Below, piece by piece: positions 21,138 through 33,400 of a DNA stretch of 64,000 nucleotides. The stretch covers positions 663,027 to 727,026 of the forward strand of contig VWZF01005250.1 in the NCBI GenBank assembly GCA_013396755.1. The letters run 5' to 3'. The notes beneath the pieces were generated by a model, which saw only the letters and a list, made by a program, of their open reading frames with translations, did no database searches and was not told the origin of the DNA. Positions within the stretch are counted from its first letter, which is position 1. Each line of letters opens with the position of its first letter. The position numbers and the translations under genes were made by a program. The DNA is from Sclerurus mexicanus (Eukaryota; Chordata; Aves; Passeriformes; Furnariidae).

Positions 21138-22172
21138 TGCACCACCCCACTACTCTATGTCCGTGAGAGAGATAGTTGAAGGAATGGCAAGATACTGCTG
21201 GTTCATCCTCAGATGACAAAACAAGCACTCGGAGTTCTAACCCTGTTAAGTGATGCTCAGTGTTTAGCAGATCAGCAGAGACAGTGAAGAATGGAGGGGG
21301 TTTAAAATCTTGTCTGCCCATTTTGTAAGTACACAGTAATGCATCCTCAATTTTTGATAAAAGTCTTCCATGACTGGCTTAACTAATTCATTAGAATTAA
21401 GAATTAGTGCATTTTTAGGCTAATTTCTTTTCATATAATCCAGCTCCATCTCTTTTGTGAAATAGTAATGGTGGTCAGGAGTTTCTCCACTTCAAAACAG
21501 ACTAGTGAGGCAGTTCAACTGAAGAGAAGAAAATTACTTGGCAGGACTTGGATGCCCAAGCACACTATTAATGGTCTGTAAAAAATCAGCTGACTTCAGC
21601 TCTGTTCTGTCCATTGGAGTTTCTACCCTAGCTGCAGTAGATAAGACTGTAATAAACCTGTGTCTTGGTCAAATCAAAGTAGAGATGAAAAATATAAAAT
21701 TTAAATCAGCTTTCCCTTGGGATATAGCCAGTACTTTCCAAAGCAGTATTATAAAAGCCACAAAAATAAAACCTTACACATGGCAGTTCCAAAAGACATG
21801 TATGTGTTGTAATTCCCTTTTAATATAAATTTAGGGTACTGAGGATTTTTTTTGTCACAAGGAAGAGACATTTAATTACTGAGGGAACATATAAGTCCTT
21901 GTCACATACTTGTTTACTAACAAGAAGTGGACAAAAGCCTGTTTTTCTGATCACAAAAGCAACTGGACAGCAGATGAGATAATCTCTTTGCTCACAATTC
22001 CTCTGCTTAGTGTCTCTCTCTATTCCTTTTCTCCCTCAACTGCACAGCTAGTCCTGCTTTTCAAGCCAAACCACAGAAAGACATGCTGATGTCTGCAGCA
22101 GTTCAGTGTCCAGTCCTGTATACTCATGTGTGCAGTGGGTTAGGCAGGACACCCACACACCTCTTAGGGATA
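21138..22172. repeat. Left copy of a 1.04-kb direct duplication
   Basis: Matches 22174-23208 at a constant offset of 1036. The copies differ at about three positions (near 21587, 21617 and 21800). It ends exactly at the N at 22173. There is no recognisable gene; the longest ORF (96 aa) has no known domain and is carried along in both copies. Confidence 0.95.
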
Positions 22173-22173
22173 N
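22173..22173. other. Single-N contig junction
   Basis: One N between ...cttagggata and tgcaccaccc. The right side jumps back to sequence already seen at 21138. Confidence 0.95.
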
Positions 22174-23208
22174 TGCACCACCCCACTACTCTATGTCCGT
22201 GAGAGAGATAGTTGAAGGAATGGCAAGATACTGCTGGTTCATCCTCAGATGACAAAACAAGCACTCGGAGTTCTAACCCTGTTAAGTGATGCTCAGTGTT
22301 TAGCAGATCAGCAGAGACAGTGAAGAATGGAGGGGGTTTAAAATCTTGTCTGCCCATTTTGTAAGTACACAGTAATGCATCCTCAATTTTTGATAAAAGT
22401 CTTCCATGACTGGCTTAACTAATTCATTAGAATTAAGAATTAGTGCATTTTTAGGCTAATTTCTTTTCATATAATCCAGCTCCATCTCTTTTGTGAAATA
22501 GTAATGGTGGTCAGGAGTTTCTCCACTTCAAAACAGACTAGTGAGGCAGTTCAACTGAAGAGAAGAAAATTACTTGGCAGGACTTGGATGCCCAAGCACA
22601 CTATTAATGGTCTGTAAAAAATCACCTGACTTCAGCTCTGTTCTGTCCATCGGAGTTTCTACCCTAGCTGCAGTAGATAAGACTGTAATAAACCTGTGTC
22701 TTGGTCAAATCAAAGTAGAGATGAAAAATATAAAATTTAAATCAGCTTTCCCTTGGGATATAGCCAGTACTTTCCAAAGCAGTATTATAAAAGCCACAAA
22801 AATAAAACCTTACACATGGCAGTTCCAAAAGACACGTATGTGTTGTAATTCCCTTTTAATATAAATTTAGGGTACTGAGGATTTTTTTTGTCACAAGGAA
22901 GAGACATTTAATTACTGAGGGAACATATAAGTCCTTGTCACATACTTGTTTACTAACAAGAAGTGGACAAAAGCCTGTTTTTCTGATCACAAAAGCAACT
23001 GGACAGCAGATGAGATAATCTCTTTGCTCACAATTCCTCTGCTTAGTGTCTCTCTCTATTCCTTTTCTCCCTCAACTGCACAGCTAGTCCTGCTTTTCAA
23101 GCCAAACCACAGAAAGACATGCTGATGTCTGCAGCAGTTCAGTGTCCAGTCCTGTATACTCATGTGTGCAGTGGGTTAGGCAGGACACCCACACACCTCT
23201 TAGGGATA
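22174..23208. repeat. Right copy of the 1.04-kb direct duplication
   Basis: Starts after the N at 22173 and repeats 21138-22172, then runs into unique sequence at 23209 (atttggactctc). Same reading as the larger pair: two contig ends overlapping by about 1 kb and not merged. Confidence 0.95.
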
Positions 23209-26200
23209 ATTTGGACTCTCTCAGTGGGAGGGACCGTCCTTACCTCCAGCCCATATTGCCACGCTCTGCCACTTCACAGTCTGCTGTGTTGTGGCTGTAA
23301 GCCCCATCCAAGAAAAAGAGTATGAATTTTGTGTTTTGCAAATCTTTATTGAAGAGATGTTCTCAGAAATCAGTGTGCCATCTTAAACAGAATGTATTAC
23401 AATACAGATGAAGAAATACAGCCCAAGTATCTTGTAAGCCTAACTTTATTCCTAAAGGCTGAGTCCAGCCAGCATCTGGATAGGGTAAGAGGATGTGGCT
23501 ATCTGACTGCTCCCACTCTGCATGACTAACACTGGATTGCATAAGGAGAGTCTAAGAAGCTGGAAATACTTCAGTGAGAATTTCCTATATTACTCACAGT
23601 ATGGAGTATTAAACAAGTGCATACGACTTTTCGGTCATTGGGGGTGAGCTGTATGACTCATGTCTAAATACCTTTTTTTATGATTAAACATTCCAAATAT
23701 ATGCCAAGAAACTCCCCATAACACTCTGTGCTGTAAGCATTTATTTTTATTCTCATTCAAAAATAATGAGTTTTCTTTGCCTGGTAGGCTGCACTGTAAC
23801 AATTTGCTAATCAGATATTAGCTACTGTATATGCTTGGCACTATTTTAAAAAAGGCATCATAGCCAATTAATGTGATACTGGAGTTCAGATTATACTGGT
23901 TTTATTGCCTCTAAAGATTTAATCTTAGCAGGTGCTGAAAGCATTCCAATTTTAAATGATCTCATACATTTTGTATATCTCAAAGAAAATGGAATGTAAC
24001 TGCATAGTGAAGCAAGTGTTGGATAACTCTAGCATTTCTTAGCAATATCTGTAAACAAATTAATATTAATTTATTTGGATATTGTTTGTACTACCAATGC
24101 TGATTTCAAATTGTGTCTATGTATCTTTGACTTTATAAAATGATATATTTTTATGTTGTGAAGGTTTGTGGACAAAATTAGCTTTTTTCCCCCTGTGGAA
24201 TCAAGCAATTAATAAAGAGGACATGACAATGGAAGTATTTTCTGACAGATTCCAGAGGTACCTTCTTTGTATTTGATTTTGGGTAGAGAAACTGTGGTAT
24301 AACAGAACTTTTTGTCTTATTTTTCCATGTTGTCTAGAAAACGGAAGGAAGGTTCTGGTTGAGATGTAGCTGAGACATTTCTTATTAGGGGCTCCTCAAA
24401 TAACCAGAAAGTGATTCTGTGACATTTTTTCTGGCAGGGGCTACAAATAGGTCAGAACTGATGTTTACACTCTCTGGAGGGATATTGGGAACAAATTTTT
24501 CAGATAAATCACTGGCCAACCTCAAAATACACATTAGGAAAGAAGACAGAGAATGAGATGGAAAGGTCTAGAATGAATGTGTGCTAAAAGACAAATAACT
24601 TGCCTTTGATCTTTTGAAATAACAGTTTCCACAAGGATCTGCGTCTGCAAGGTGCAGAGCAGGTATTGATTTTTTGTAAGGGCAAGTTAAATGGGAAAGA
24701 GCTTATACTGGTTGATCCCAAACAGTGTTTCAAAGTGATGCAGAAAGAAACCCTGTAACCAAAAGGGTTTAAACTGATCTGGTTAATTTTGGAAGCACCA
24801 AACTGGGGAGCAACATCACACATACACGAGACTCCAGTTTTGAGGGAGCAGCAACTTCTACTAAAAGATTACCTTGAGCCTATAGTGAGCAATAAGGGAT
24901 AATTTTAAGGGGTGACCCTCTTGGGCTGTCTCAATTGAAAGCAAGGCTGCATGTCTGTGGTCTTACAAGTAAAGCAACAGTAATTACATAAAACAACACA
25001 GCAGGTGGTTCCCTACTAGAGGACTTCTGATTTCTAACAAGCATAAAGTTGTCTCCAGACAGATGCAGAATTGACTAGAAATTCAAGACTTTGCAAGAGT
25101 GCTGAGCAAATAGAAGCTGGCATTAATGAAATATTTACTAGGTGTAAAATCCTTTCACCTCTGTGCAAGGTGAGTAAAATGTAAAACACAAGTGAAAGAA
25201 AGGCCTAGGATAGTTGAGAGAAACCAAGGTCTGTGTAAGAATACACTGAAGTGTATTTTCTGTGTTTTCTGCAGAAAATTACATCATGTAGAATTTCAAG
25301 TGCTGGATTCTTAATTGCTTTTTTATTACTTGTAATACTAGAACTGTACAGTGGAGTCAAAGCATTTGTGAACAATAGGAGTGAATGGTATTGGAATCCC
25401 AAAGCACTAATTTATTTTTTTATATTATTTATTAGTAGCATTATAGCAGACAAACATCAATTATTAGTAATGCAGTAAAAAGTGTCAAATGTGAGCTGAT
25501 AATGCCTCTAGGACTACTAGAGTCAAGAAGTGTTTATTTTGTGTTGAAAGCTCTTGGAAGACAAACAGTTGTTCTGCCTACTTAGATTCCACCTTATAAG
25601 TTCTGGAAAGTTTCAAGCAGAGATCTTACAATTAGTCAACAAGATGTAAGGATCACCAGGAGGCAGAATGCAACACCATTGAAACAAAGCAGAGAGTAAT
25701 CCTTATTCTTCAGCATTTAAAAAACAGGCGATGAGTGGAAAACAGCCTCTTAGAAAAGTATTGCTTATGCTTGGTTTTTGTTTTTTATTTCCTTTCCCTA
25801 TTGCTGTTAGTCAGGATATCTTTTTGATCCTGACATTCTGGTTTCTTTATTCAAGTCTTCTATTTCTTCCCCAAAATTTTTGAAAACATTTTTCTTCATG
25901 TGAAGTATATCTCATATGCTATTTTCTAACTAGAACTTCTGTGTGCTTAGCAGAGACTTTGTTCTGAACACTGATAAAGAACCACCTATGGCATAATCAC
26001 CTGTTTCCTGTCTTCTCATGAAGGTTTGGCTTTCAGCACTCTTACCTGTTCTACCTTTTAACATGGACTACCACCTTGCTCCAATCTTTTGACAGTTTTC
26101 CTGTGGAAAAGAAAAACTTTGTCTGCCTTTTCAAAGTAAATTTTGCTGATGGGGAATAGTGGTTTAGGATTGTATCTCTATTTTCTACTCCCTTTCTTCT

Positions 26201-29200
26201 ATCTTCAGCTTATTCATCATCTTCCTGTGTTTTGAAGTCCACCAAAAGCCTTGATTCAGCAGAGTATGTGAACAGAATCTTTGTTTGGCAAAATGCTTAA
26301 TTATGTTTTTCAATCGTGTTTGTACAAGTGAGTTAGGAGCACGTGTAGTTCTGCACTGGGACCAGTTCCTGTCCTTGTGAAGGGCAAGAATTAAGCACAG
26401 CCCTTAGTGCTAGCAGTTTGAAAAGATGGCCAGCTACGAAGTGTAGCACTCAATTAAAATTCACTGAAGCACTATTCTTGGCTTCCATCAGAGTCACAAA
26501 AATTGCAGACAGTGTTTCTTTAAAAAAATTGATCTTTTTTCCTGTGGTGCCCTATATGCACACTCTACAAAGAAATGCCTACTGATCTGGGTAAAAGGTG
26601 CTTTTGAATATTGTTCTAATTTCATCTGTCATAAAGCTGTAAGGATTTTGGAGTGAATATGAAATGTCAGACCATAAGACTCGCAATTTTAGCAGTATCT
26701 ATGACTTTGAGATGCTCCTGTCTCGAGCAGAAACTAAATTGATATTTCTGTCCAGTTGATACTGAATTAAACTTTTATGACTAACATATTCATCTGATAA
26801 ACTAATAAGACCTTTGCTAGTTTCATACTGTCCGACGCACTCTGGGAGGATTAGGGGTCTTGTCGGAGGTGGGGGCAGAGAACGTGTGCAAGTCCCTCCA
26901 GCGCAGGCAGAGCTGTGACTGCCCACAGATCCGGCAGAGGGAGGTGTTGTTCTAAAATACCCACCCCTGCAGGAAGTGCCTTTGTTGGTAACTGCAAGCC
27001 ACATTACTGCACCGGGAAATCAGTGATCTGGAGCGTATGTAACATGTGAGTTATAAACTCTCAGTAGAAGACAAAGAAACGTTAACAAATGCCAAAAAGA
27101 GCAATTGAGATAATGATCAGGATGTGCCAGGAACTGAAATTAAATTATACGGAGAACTATGAAGCTTATATGTTTCTTATTCTCTTTAGATTCTCTTAAA
27201 TGTTAGTATGGAATTTTAGAGGTTTAAGAGTTGTGATCTGCTGGTTCATGCTTCAGCTGACTATGAAGCTGTAGCCTTTCATATCAAAAGATGGGATCTT
27301 GAGAAACAGATGGTCAGAAATGCACTTGGTGATCACAAGGCAAGTTGTCATAGGGTACTTTATTGACAGAACTGGCTCAGCTTCAGACACTGCTGCCAGC
27401 ACGATTGCCATTCAAGATGCTGTTTCTCCTGCAACTCCAAGTACTGTTGGAGGGTTAAAAGACAAGTATAATATCATCTCTCTGAAACTAAAAAGAAATT
27501 TCCATAGAAAATAAAGTGAAATTTTTACTATATTGCCCTCTTAAATATACAGCCCTCTGCTATATAACTCTTCCTTTCTTATTACATAAGATTTCTCCAA
27601 ATTGTACGAGTGAAGGAGTTGAAACATATGCTCTGGACACCCATTAGTCACACTGAGCATAACATTTGAAATCTTTATATATAAATACATATATATATAT
27701 ATATATTCAAAGCTAGGTTTGTAACATCTAAATATTAAGTTAAAAAAGATGTAGCAAGATGTGTGAAAGGAAACTCTTCCTGGATTGCCAAGCTGTTGTT
27801 TTCAGTATCTTATAAATGGCTGTCAAAAACAAATAGAAAGGGTGTTAGAGCTTGAAGAACATTTTCCAGATTATGTTGCTTGAAAAAGACTGGAAAAAAA
27901 TTATCCTAAACTAACTGGCACTAAGCTAACCTTAAAGAAGGACTTGATCTGTTAGGTATACAGTCAGGAGCTGCACTATTAAAACAGCGTTGTTTTTGAA
28001 TAAGTGGTTAACAAAGTATTTCCTTTGCTGAGATTCCACTGCTCAGAGATTGGTGGGGTGTGGCTGATGGGTTGAGTCCTCCCCTTGTGCTTCCCCAGGA
28101 GCTACTCAGTATCTGAGTAAAGAAAAAAAACCCCTAGATAACTGTGTTGCAATCTTTTGCTCAAGTAGTTATGAACCTTATGATCATTAACTTCAGTGTT
28201 CTGGCGTAATTCAATACTTTCATTTTTAGCACAAAGGGTTCTTGGTTTTACAATTTAGTTAAACATTAATTTGTCTTCCTAGCATGTTACTGACAAAAAG
28301 AACACGTGGCAAGTCCTGGAGACAGACTTTTCATTTTTCAGTTAGTAGGAAGCAAGATTATAGAGTGAGATGTACTTTTATTTATTTTGATCACAGATAG
28401 GGGAAATAGTCCCAGCAAAATGGATTAAATAATTCCTCTGGGAACCCCTAACAAAGCAGAAAATTTGTCTCAGTGATGGAAATTGAGATACAGCCAGCTA
28501 AGGAGGAGACAGGTCATGAGACAAAGGGGAATTGGTCTCCTGGGAAGAGGCTGGCCTGCTCTCTGCTGTTTACCAAACCTCACCAAAGACTCTTCAAGTG
28601 GTGATTGCAGACAATGGCACGATGCTGACATCTTTGTGATGTCAATAGTGACTTCTCTGAGCTTAGATTACTGTCAAAGTACATCACCTTAAGTAGAACC
28701 CATCAGCCTAAAATAAATACATTCTCTGCCAGGCTACCACTGTGACTGCAAACTAGGAAAACAAACATCCTTTTTTTTTATCACATGTTTGCATTAGTAT
28801 TTCTACATGTTTGGAGTAAAAAGTGAGCTTCAATTCTGTTTTGTTTCATTTTTTTTTGGCTCAACTGCAATACTTGTGCTTCCACAAAAGTATGCTATAT
28901 TTTAATAGCTCTTTTAATTTGAAACTAATACTAGCAGCTATGTCTGTACTGAATACAACTTGAATATTGTTAACTTTTGCAAAATTTAGTGTCTGCACTG
29001 TTTAAAATGAAGGTGGTTTTTGTGCAGCTGTGAAAAAAAGTATTTTGGTGTTTTATGGATGAAAAGCAATATTTTGAAAATAGTGCCCTTTTCCACGAAA
29101 TTGATGACTGGGCAAAGAATAAACATTACTATAGCAGGGCGAGTGTAGGGAGTATAATTATGCAGTATAACTGTAGAGTTTTGACTAGGTCCTTGCAATG

Positions 29201-29340
29201 GAGTTACTAATAATGACAATACGTCAGGACAATTACTTGAGTAGATTGAGCTGTTCGCACGACTAAGAGGAGGCAGACAGAGCCTATTTGCCCCAGTTCT
29301 TTGCAGAAATCTAGATAGGAATCAAAATCTTCCTTCAGGC
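23209..29340. other. Intergenic region between KYAT3 and LRRC8B
   Basis: AT-rich DNA without a gene I can recognise on either strand. It contains an (AT)n microsatellite at about 27678-27706 and a small GC-richer patch at 26830-26960 with no assignable function. ORFs are short (101 aa or less) and lack known motifs. No guanylate-binding-protein GTPase motifs were seen. Confidence 0.6.
27678..27706. repeat. (AT)n microsatellite
   Basis: A run of alternating ta/at dinucleotides, interrupted once by aatac near its start. Confidence 0.85.
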
Positions 29341-29840
29341 TTTCATGCCTTTATCCAGCAGGATCGGCCTCTTCCGACATGTGGAGGAGGGAACTGCACT
29401 GTCTGCTGGAGAAAGGGGAGGTGAAGTAACAAAGTCAAGTGAACTTGCGGTTGAATTTTTTAGACATCGTGCTTGTTTGTGCACTTTATTATGTTGCTAT
29501 CAGGCTCTCAGTGGAGCTGAGGGGCCACGGAAGGGTCCCGCCGTACGGAGACGGTGGTGGGCAGGGGTGTCCCGGCCCCAGCCGGGCGGGGTGGGTGTCG
29601 CCTGTCCCCCGGCCCCGCTCCCTGGCTCGCACCACCCGAGGCCTCCGGGACGGGGGTGTTAAATCGCCTCCTTTCAAGTGTCACGTTCTCTATTTTTATT
29701 TTCTACCTGCTAGCGATGATCGCTCTCCCACTTCCTCCGCCTCCTCCCGCTCTGCGGCGGCGGCTCGAGCTGTTTAAATGCCGGCACCGAGGGGGCGGCT
29801 GCTGCCGAGGGGCTTTCGGCGGGGCCGTGCCGGGCCAGGG

Positions 29841-29915
29841 GTGCCGTGCCGTGCCGTGCCGTGCCGGGCCAGGGGTGCCGGGCCAGGGGTGCCGTTCCGT
29901 TCTGTTCCGTGCCGT
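29841..29915. repeat. GC-rich (GTGCC)n-like pentanucleotide tract
   Basis: Degenerate tandem gtgcc, gggccaggg and gttcc units run directly into the N gap. The gap is therefore probably caused by this tract. True length is unknown. Confidence 0.85.
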
Positions 29916-30122
29916 NNNNNNNNNNNNNNNNNNNNNNNNNNNNNNNNNNNNNNNNNNNNNNNNNNNNNNNNNNNNNNNNNNNNNNNNNNNNNNNNNNNNN
30001 NNNNNNNNNNNNNNNNNNNNNNNNNNNNNNNNNNNNNNNNNNNNNNNNNNNNNNNNNNNNNNNNNNNNNNNNNNNNNNNNNNNNNNNNNNNNNNNNNNNN
30101 NNNNNNNNNNNNNNNNNNNNNN
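29916..30122. other. Assembly gap (207 N)
   Basis: Run of N inside the CpG island. Sequence on either side is GC-rich and repetitive. Confidence 0.99.
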
Positions 30123-30450
30123 CTACAGGTCGCCCGGGGCCGCCTCCCTCCCTCCCTCCCTCCGGCGCGGCCCGGCCGGGCGCAGCGGGCACCCTTGGGC
30201 CCGGGCGCGGCGGCGGCACCTGCCCGCGGGAGGGGGCCGGGCCTCCCGCAGGGAGAGCGGGGGAAACGTCGGAGCTGAGGCCTGACAGTTCTGCGTGTCG
30301 AACAAGAACCGCCCTTCTTCTTGTCCTCGTCCGCTCCCCTGTCCGGCCGGTGCGTTTCTCACGGCCAGCAGGTCGGTGATGCTGCAGCAGCCCTCCCGTG
30401 GTAGGTGGCTTCTCCTTGCGCCCTGGCTGAGTTGAACTGGTGACATCAGG

Positions 30451-33400
30451 CTTACTTCGGGCCCCTCTGCTCGGTGGTGACACTGAGGCGCCTTCGGGCT
30501 TCGGTTCAGAATTTATCTGTGGTGAATGCTGCAGTGGACCAGTTCTGTAGGAGTGACTAAAGGGGACTTCCCTAGAGCTTAATTTTATATTAAGAATGTA
30601 ATTAATTGTGCTGGTAAGGTAAACTCTGTTCAAATTGGCCCCTAGTGTGGTCATTCAAAACGACACCTTTGAGGTAGTCCTAGAACAAGTTAGGAGCTGC
30701 GTGGTCACTTGTGGCTTCAAGTGTTTAAGCTATATGTTCTGCTGACTCCCAGCGTTCCTTGTCTGTTTGCTGAAGGAATAAGGTAATGCATCAGTTATTT
30801 CTAATGTCTCTGAATTTTTCCTTACGTATCTTCCTAGCAGAGAGGGCAACAGATCAGGGCTTATTGATCTGCCTTGTTTAACTAAAACTTTCAAGAGGTG
30901 GGTGAGGGCAAAGCCCATGACGTTTCAGTAGTGAAATCTTACCGTACTTGTAGAACTTATTAAGTGTTGTCTGTCTGTATCGTGTGTGTTTTCTTTCCTC
31001 TGTGTAGCACAGCTGACTGGGTGGGGAATGGGAGAGTTATCCTCAGTAACTTTTCTTCGGTGTCTGTGGTGCAGAGCAGGGCAAAGGACATGAAATGAAA
31101 GCGGAAAGGAGAATGACATAGTAGAGAACCAGTAGTTAGTATATGGTTCAGAGGGGTTTTTTTTAAGGGTTTTCCCCAAGGTTGAAAGCATTCTGTTGTA
31201 GCTAGATAACAAAATGTTTACCACAGCGTTTTGTATTAGCATATGTTGTTATGTTCTACTGAATTTTACATTAGCATAACGTAACTGACTTTCAGCTTCA
31301 GTAGGATTCGTGTAACAGTTAGAAATTTGCAGTATTAACACGCTTGTTCCCTTATGCTTTTGAGAGAAGGGAGTTGCTGCTCAGACTTGTATTTTAACCT
31401 TTCTCGGGGGGGGGNNCCTTTTGTTTATAGCAAGTTACCAATTTAGCTCTTCTTTGAAGTTAATGAAAGCATATTGAACAATTTTTAGAGAGGCACCAAC
31501 AATGCTAAAAAACCATCCATTTCAGCATTGTAAAATGAACTTTGTAGAGCAGCATGTAACTGTCAAATAAGTGTTTTTCTAAGGGATTTCTGAAGGCTGG
31601 TGGAGGGGGAAGTCTTCTGTTCCTTTAGCTGCTGCTGTGCCTGCTCTGCCGGATTTGCTACAGGTAGCAAAAGAGACTGTGGTACTAGTAATGCTGCTTC
31701 AGCTTACAATACCTACTGCTAAAGCCATAAAGCTGTACTCAGCTAGGATTAGAAATGGATGTTTCATGTGACTAAGAGGATAAGGTGTGGTTTATATGGG
31801 TCTCTCTGCTGCCTATCTAAATGTTTCACACTGATGGGTGTATTCTGTGCACTAACCTATGGGCTGTATTTATGCTTTCTGTAGGCATCCTTATAACAGC
31901 TGTTCAGCTGTTGCCTTGCAAATAATGTTATTCTGCCAGTTGTTCTAGCAGTTATTCTTTCTAAAGATAAGTTAGCAGTCTGTGCTGTGGTTATGAAGCT
32001 GTCTGGTTCAGATACCATGGGTAGCCATGTAGAAGGGCAAGCAATCTAAAGTGGAATTAATATTCTAATGTTTAAATAAGCTGTCTTTTTAATGTTTAAG
32101 TGGTATAGGTTACTTAATTCCCATTAGAGTTTTCCCAGACTTGGTAAGTGGGCTTCAGTTTATTGTAGTTAAGCTTGGGTTTGTGGATCCTTTTCCCAAG
32201 AATTGTTAGTGTGCTACAAATGAGTTCTGGATTTGATTTCTAACTAGTTGAAATCAAATTGTAATTCAATATTGAACTAAAGTGTCATTATATTTATGAA
32301 TAGTTTCCCCAGATATTTGATTTAAACTTACCAATATGAAAAGGCTGTACTTTAAGGAAGGCAGATGATGAAGCTCTCAATAAAGCTGTTACAGATGCAG
32401 TTTGAAGTGTAGTGCTGATATACCCTCTTTTGGTGTACAACCGAGAGGATTCCAGGGTCTTTCAACAACCAGAAGCGAATTGTGAAGAAAATTTGTAATG
32501 GAGTATCTTCAATTTCATTCTCATTGGTGCCATTCTGTTTCAAAATAATGTATTTGCACACCCTGAAATGAATTATGAGTGCATTTCCATCACAAGGGCT
32601 CAGCTTCTAAGTATGTTCTAATATTGTAAACTGGAATGCAATTTATTATACTGAAATCAAGAATTTTTTTAACTGTGAGAAACTGAAGGGATTAAATATG
32701 CCAGTAAAGGGTCTGGTGACACCAATAAAAATATGATAGTAATACAATCTGGTTGCTGCAAATTGTTAGTAGACTGAAGACAATTGTTACAAATAATTTT
32801 TCTTTGGGTGATAATAGTTTGAGTTGTGATTTTAGTTTAATGGAAGCAACGTTTCAGTTTTGTAGCACAGTAACTATAAATCTATGGTCATGTAGTTTAT
32901 TCAGGCTTAATTAAAGTGACATTGATTTTAGAGCTTTTACTTCAAACTCCTGAAAATGTAACCCCTCATTTCCCAGACATTATTGCCTTAGTTTTGTGGG
33001 GACAATATCTGTAGTTTCTGAGTAGTTCAGGTTGTGAAATATATATTTAGGTATTTTCTAGCAGCTGAAGTTCATTTGCATCCAAATGTAAAGGTCTACC
33101 AGGGTGAAATTTAAGAATTGCACATACAGATTTTAATGCTAAGTATTCGTCCTTTGAACTAATTTTCCATTTGAATGAAAACAAGATCTTGATATGTATT
33201 TGTTGTGTAATCCAAAATATTTGAAGAAGGGAGGGAGTTTGAAATTTTTTAACTAAAAACTGTCTGTTTCTGGGCTGTGTTTAAATTATTTACAAGGTAA
33301 ACTATCATTTCAAACCCATGCCAATGCAAGTGTGAAAATGATTATTACTTTGCCAGTGCCTTTGCAGTACAGGAGAACTGTTTTCCAAGTAAATACTTTT

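Larger units (their letters stand above)
19044..21213. repeat. Right copy of the ~2.1-kb direct duplication
   Basis: Begins just after the N at 19043, inside the G-rich ggcacac stretch. It carries the same order of CpG-rich DNA, (CA)n, CR1 and unique sequence, then continues at 21214 into sequence absent from the left copy. This is the pattern of two overlapping contigs placed end to end. A second N at 19413 is flanked by about 32 bases without a counterpart in the left copy. Confidence 0.95.
29500..30450 (+). promoter_or_regulatory. LRRC8B: CpG island, likely LRRC8B promoter and first non-coding exon
   Basis: Strongly CpG-rich on both sides of a 207-bp gap: cggcggcggctcgag before it, ggcgcggcccggccgggcgc and gggcgcggcggcggcacc after it. 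It lies about 9.6 kb upstream of the LRRC8B start codon, with no other gene between. A non-coding first exon is expected here. A gtaggt at 30401-30406 is one possible donor, but I cannot decide among several. Long ORFs across the gap are artefacts of N translation and low stop density. Confidence 0.65.

Noticed and set aside
20926..21321. 131-aa minus-strand ORF, partly repeated at 22124-22357
   Set aside because: No recognisable domain. The repetition is due to the assembly duplication, not to selection.
26830..26960. Small GC-rich patch with a 101-aa minus-strand ORF
   Set aside because: Too small for a CpG island and no domain or splice-site context.
29554..30654. ORFs of 166-314 aa across the 29.9-kb gap
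   Set aside because: They depend on translating 207 unknown bases as open frame. The flanks are CpG-island sequence.
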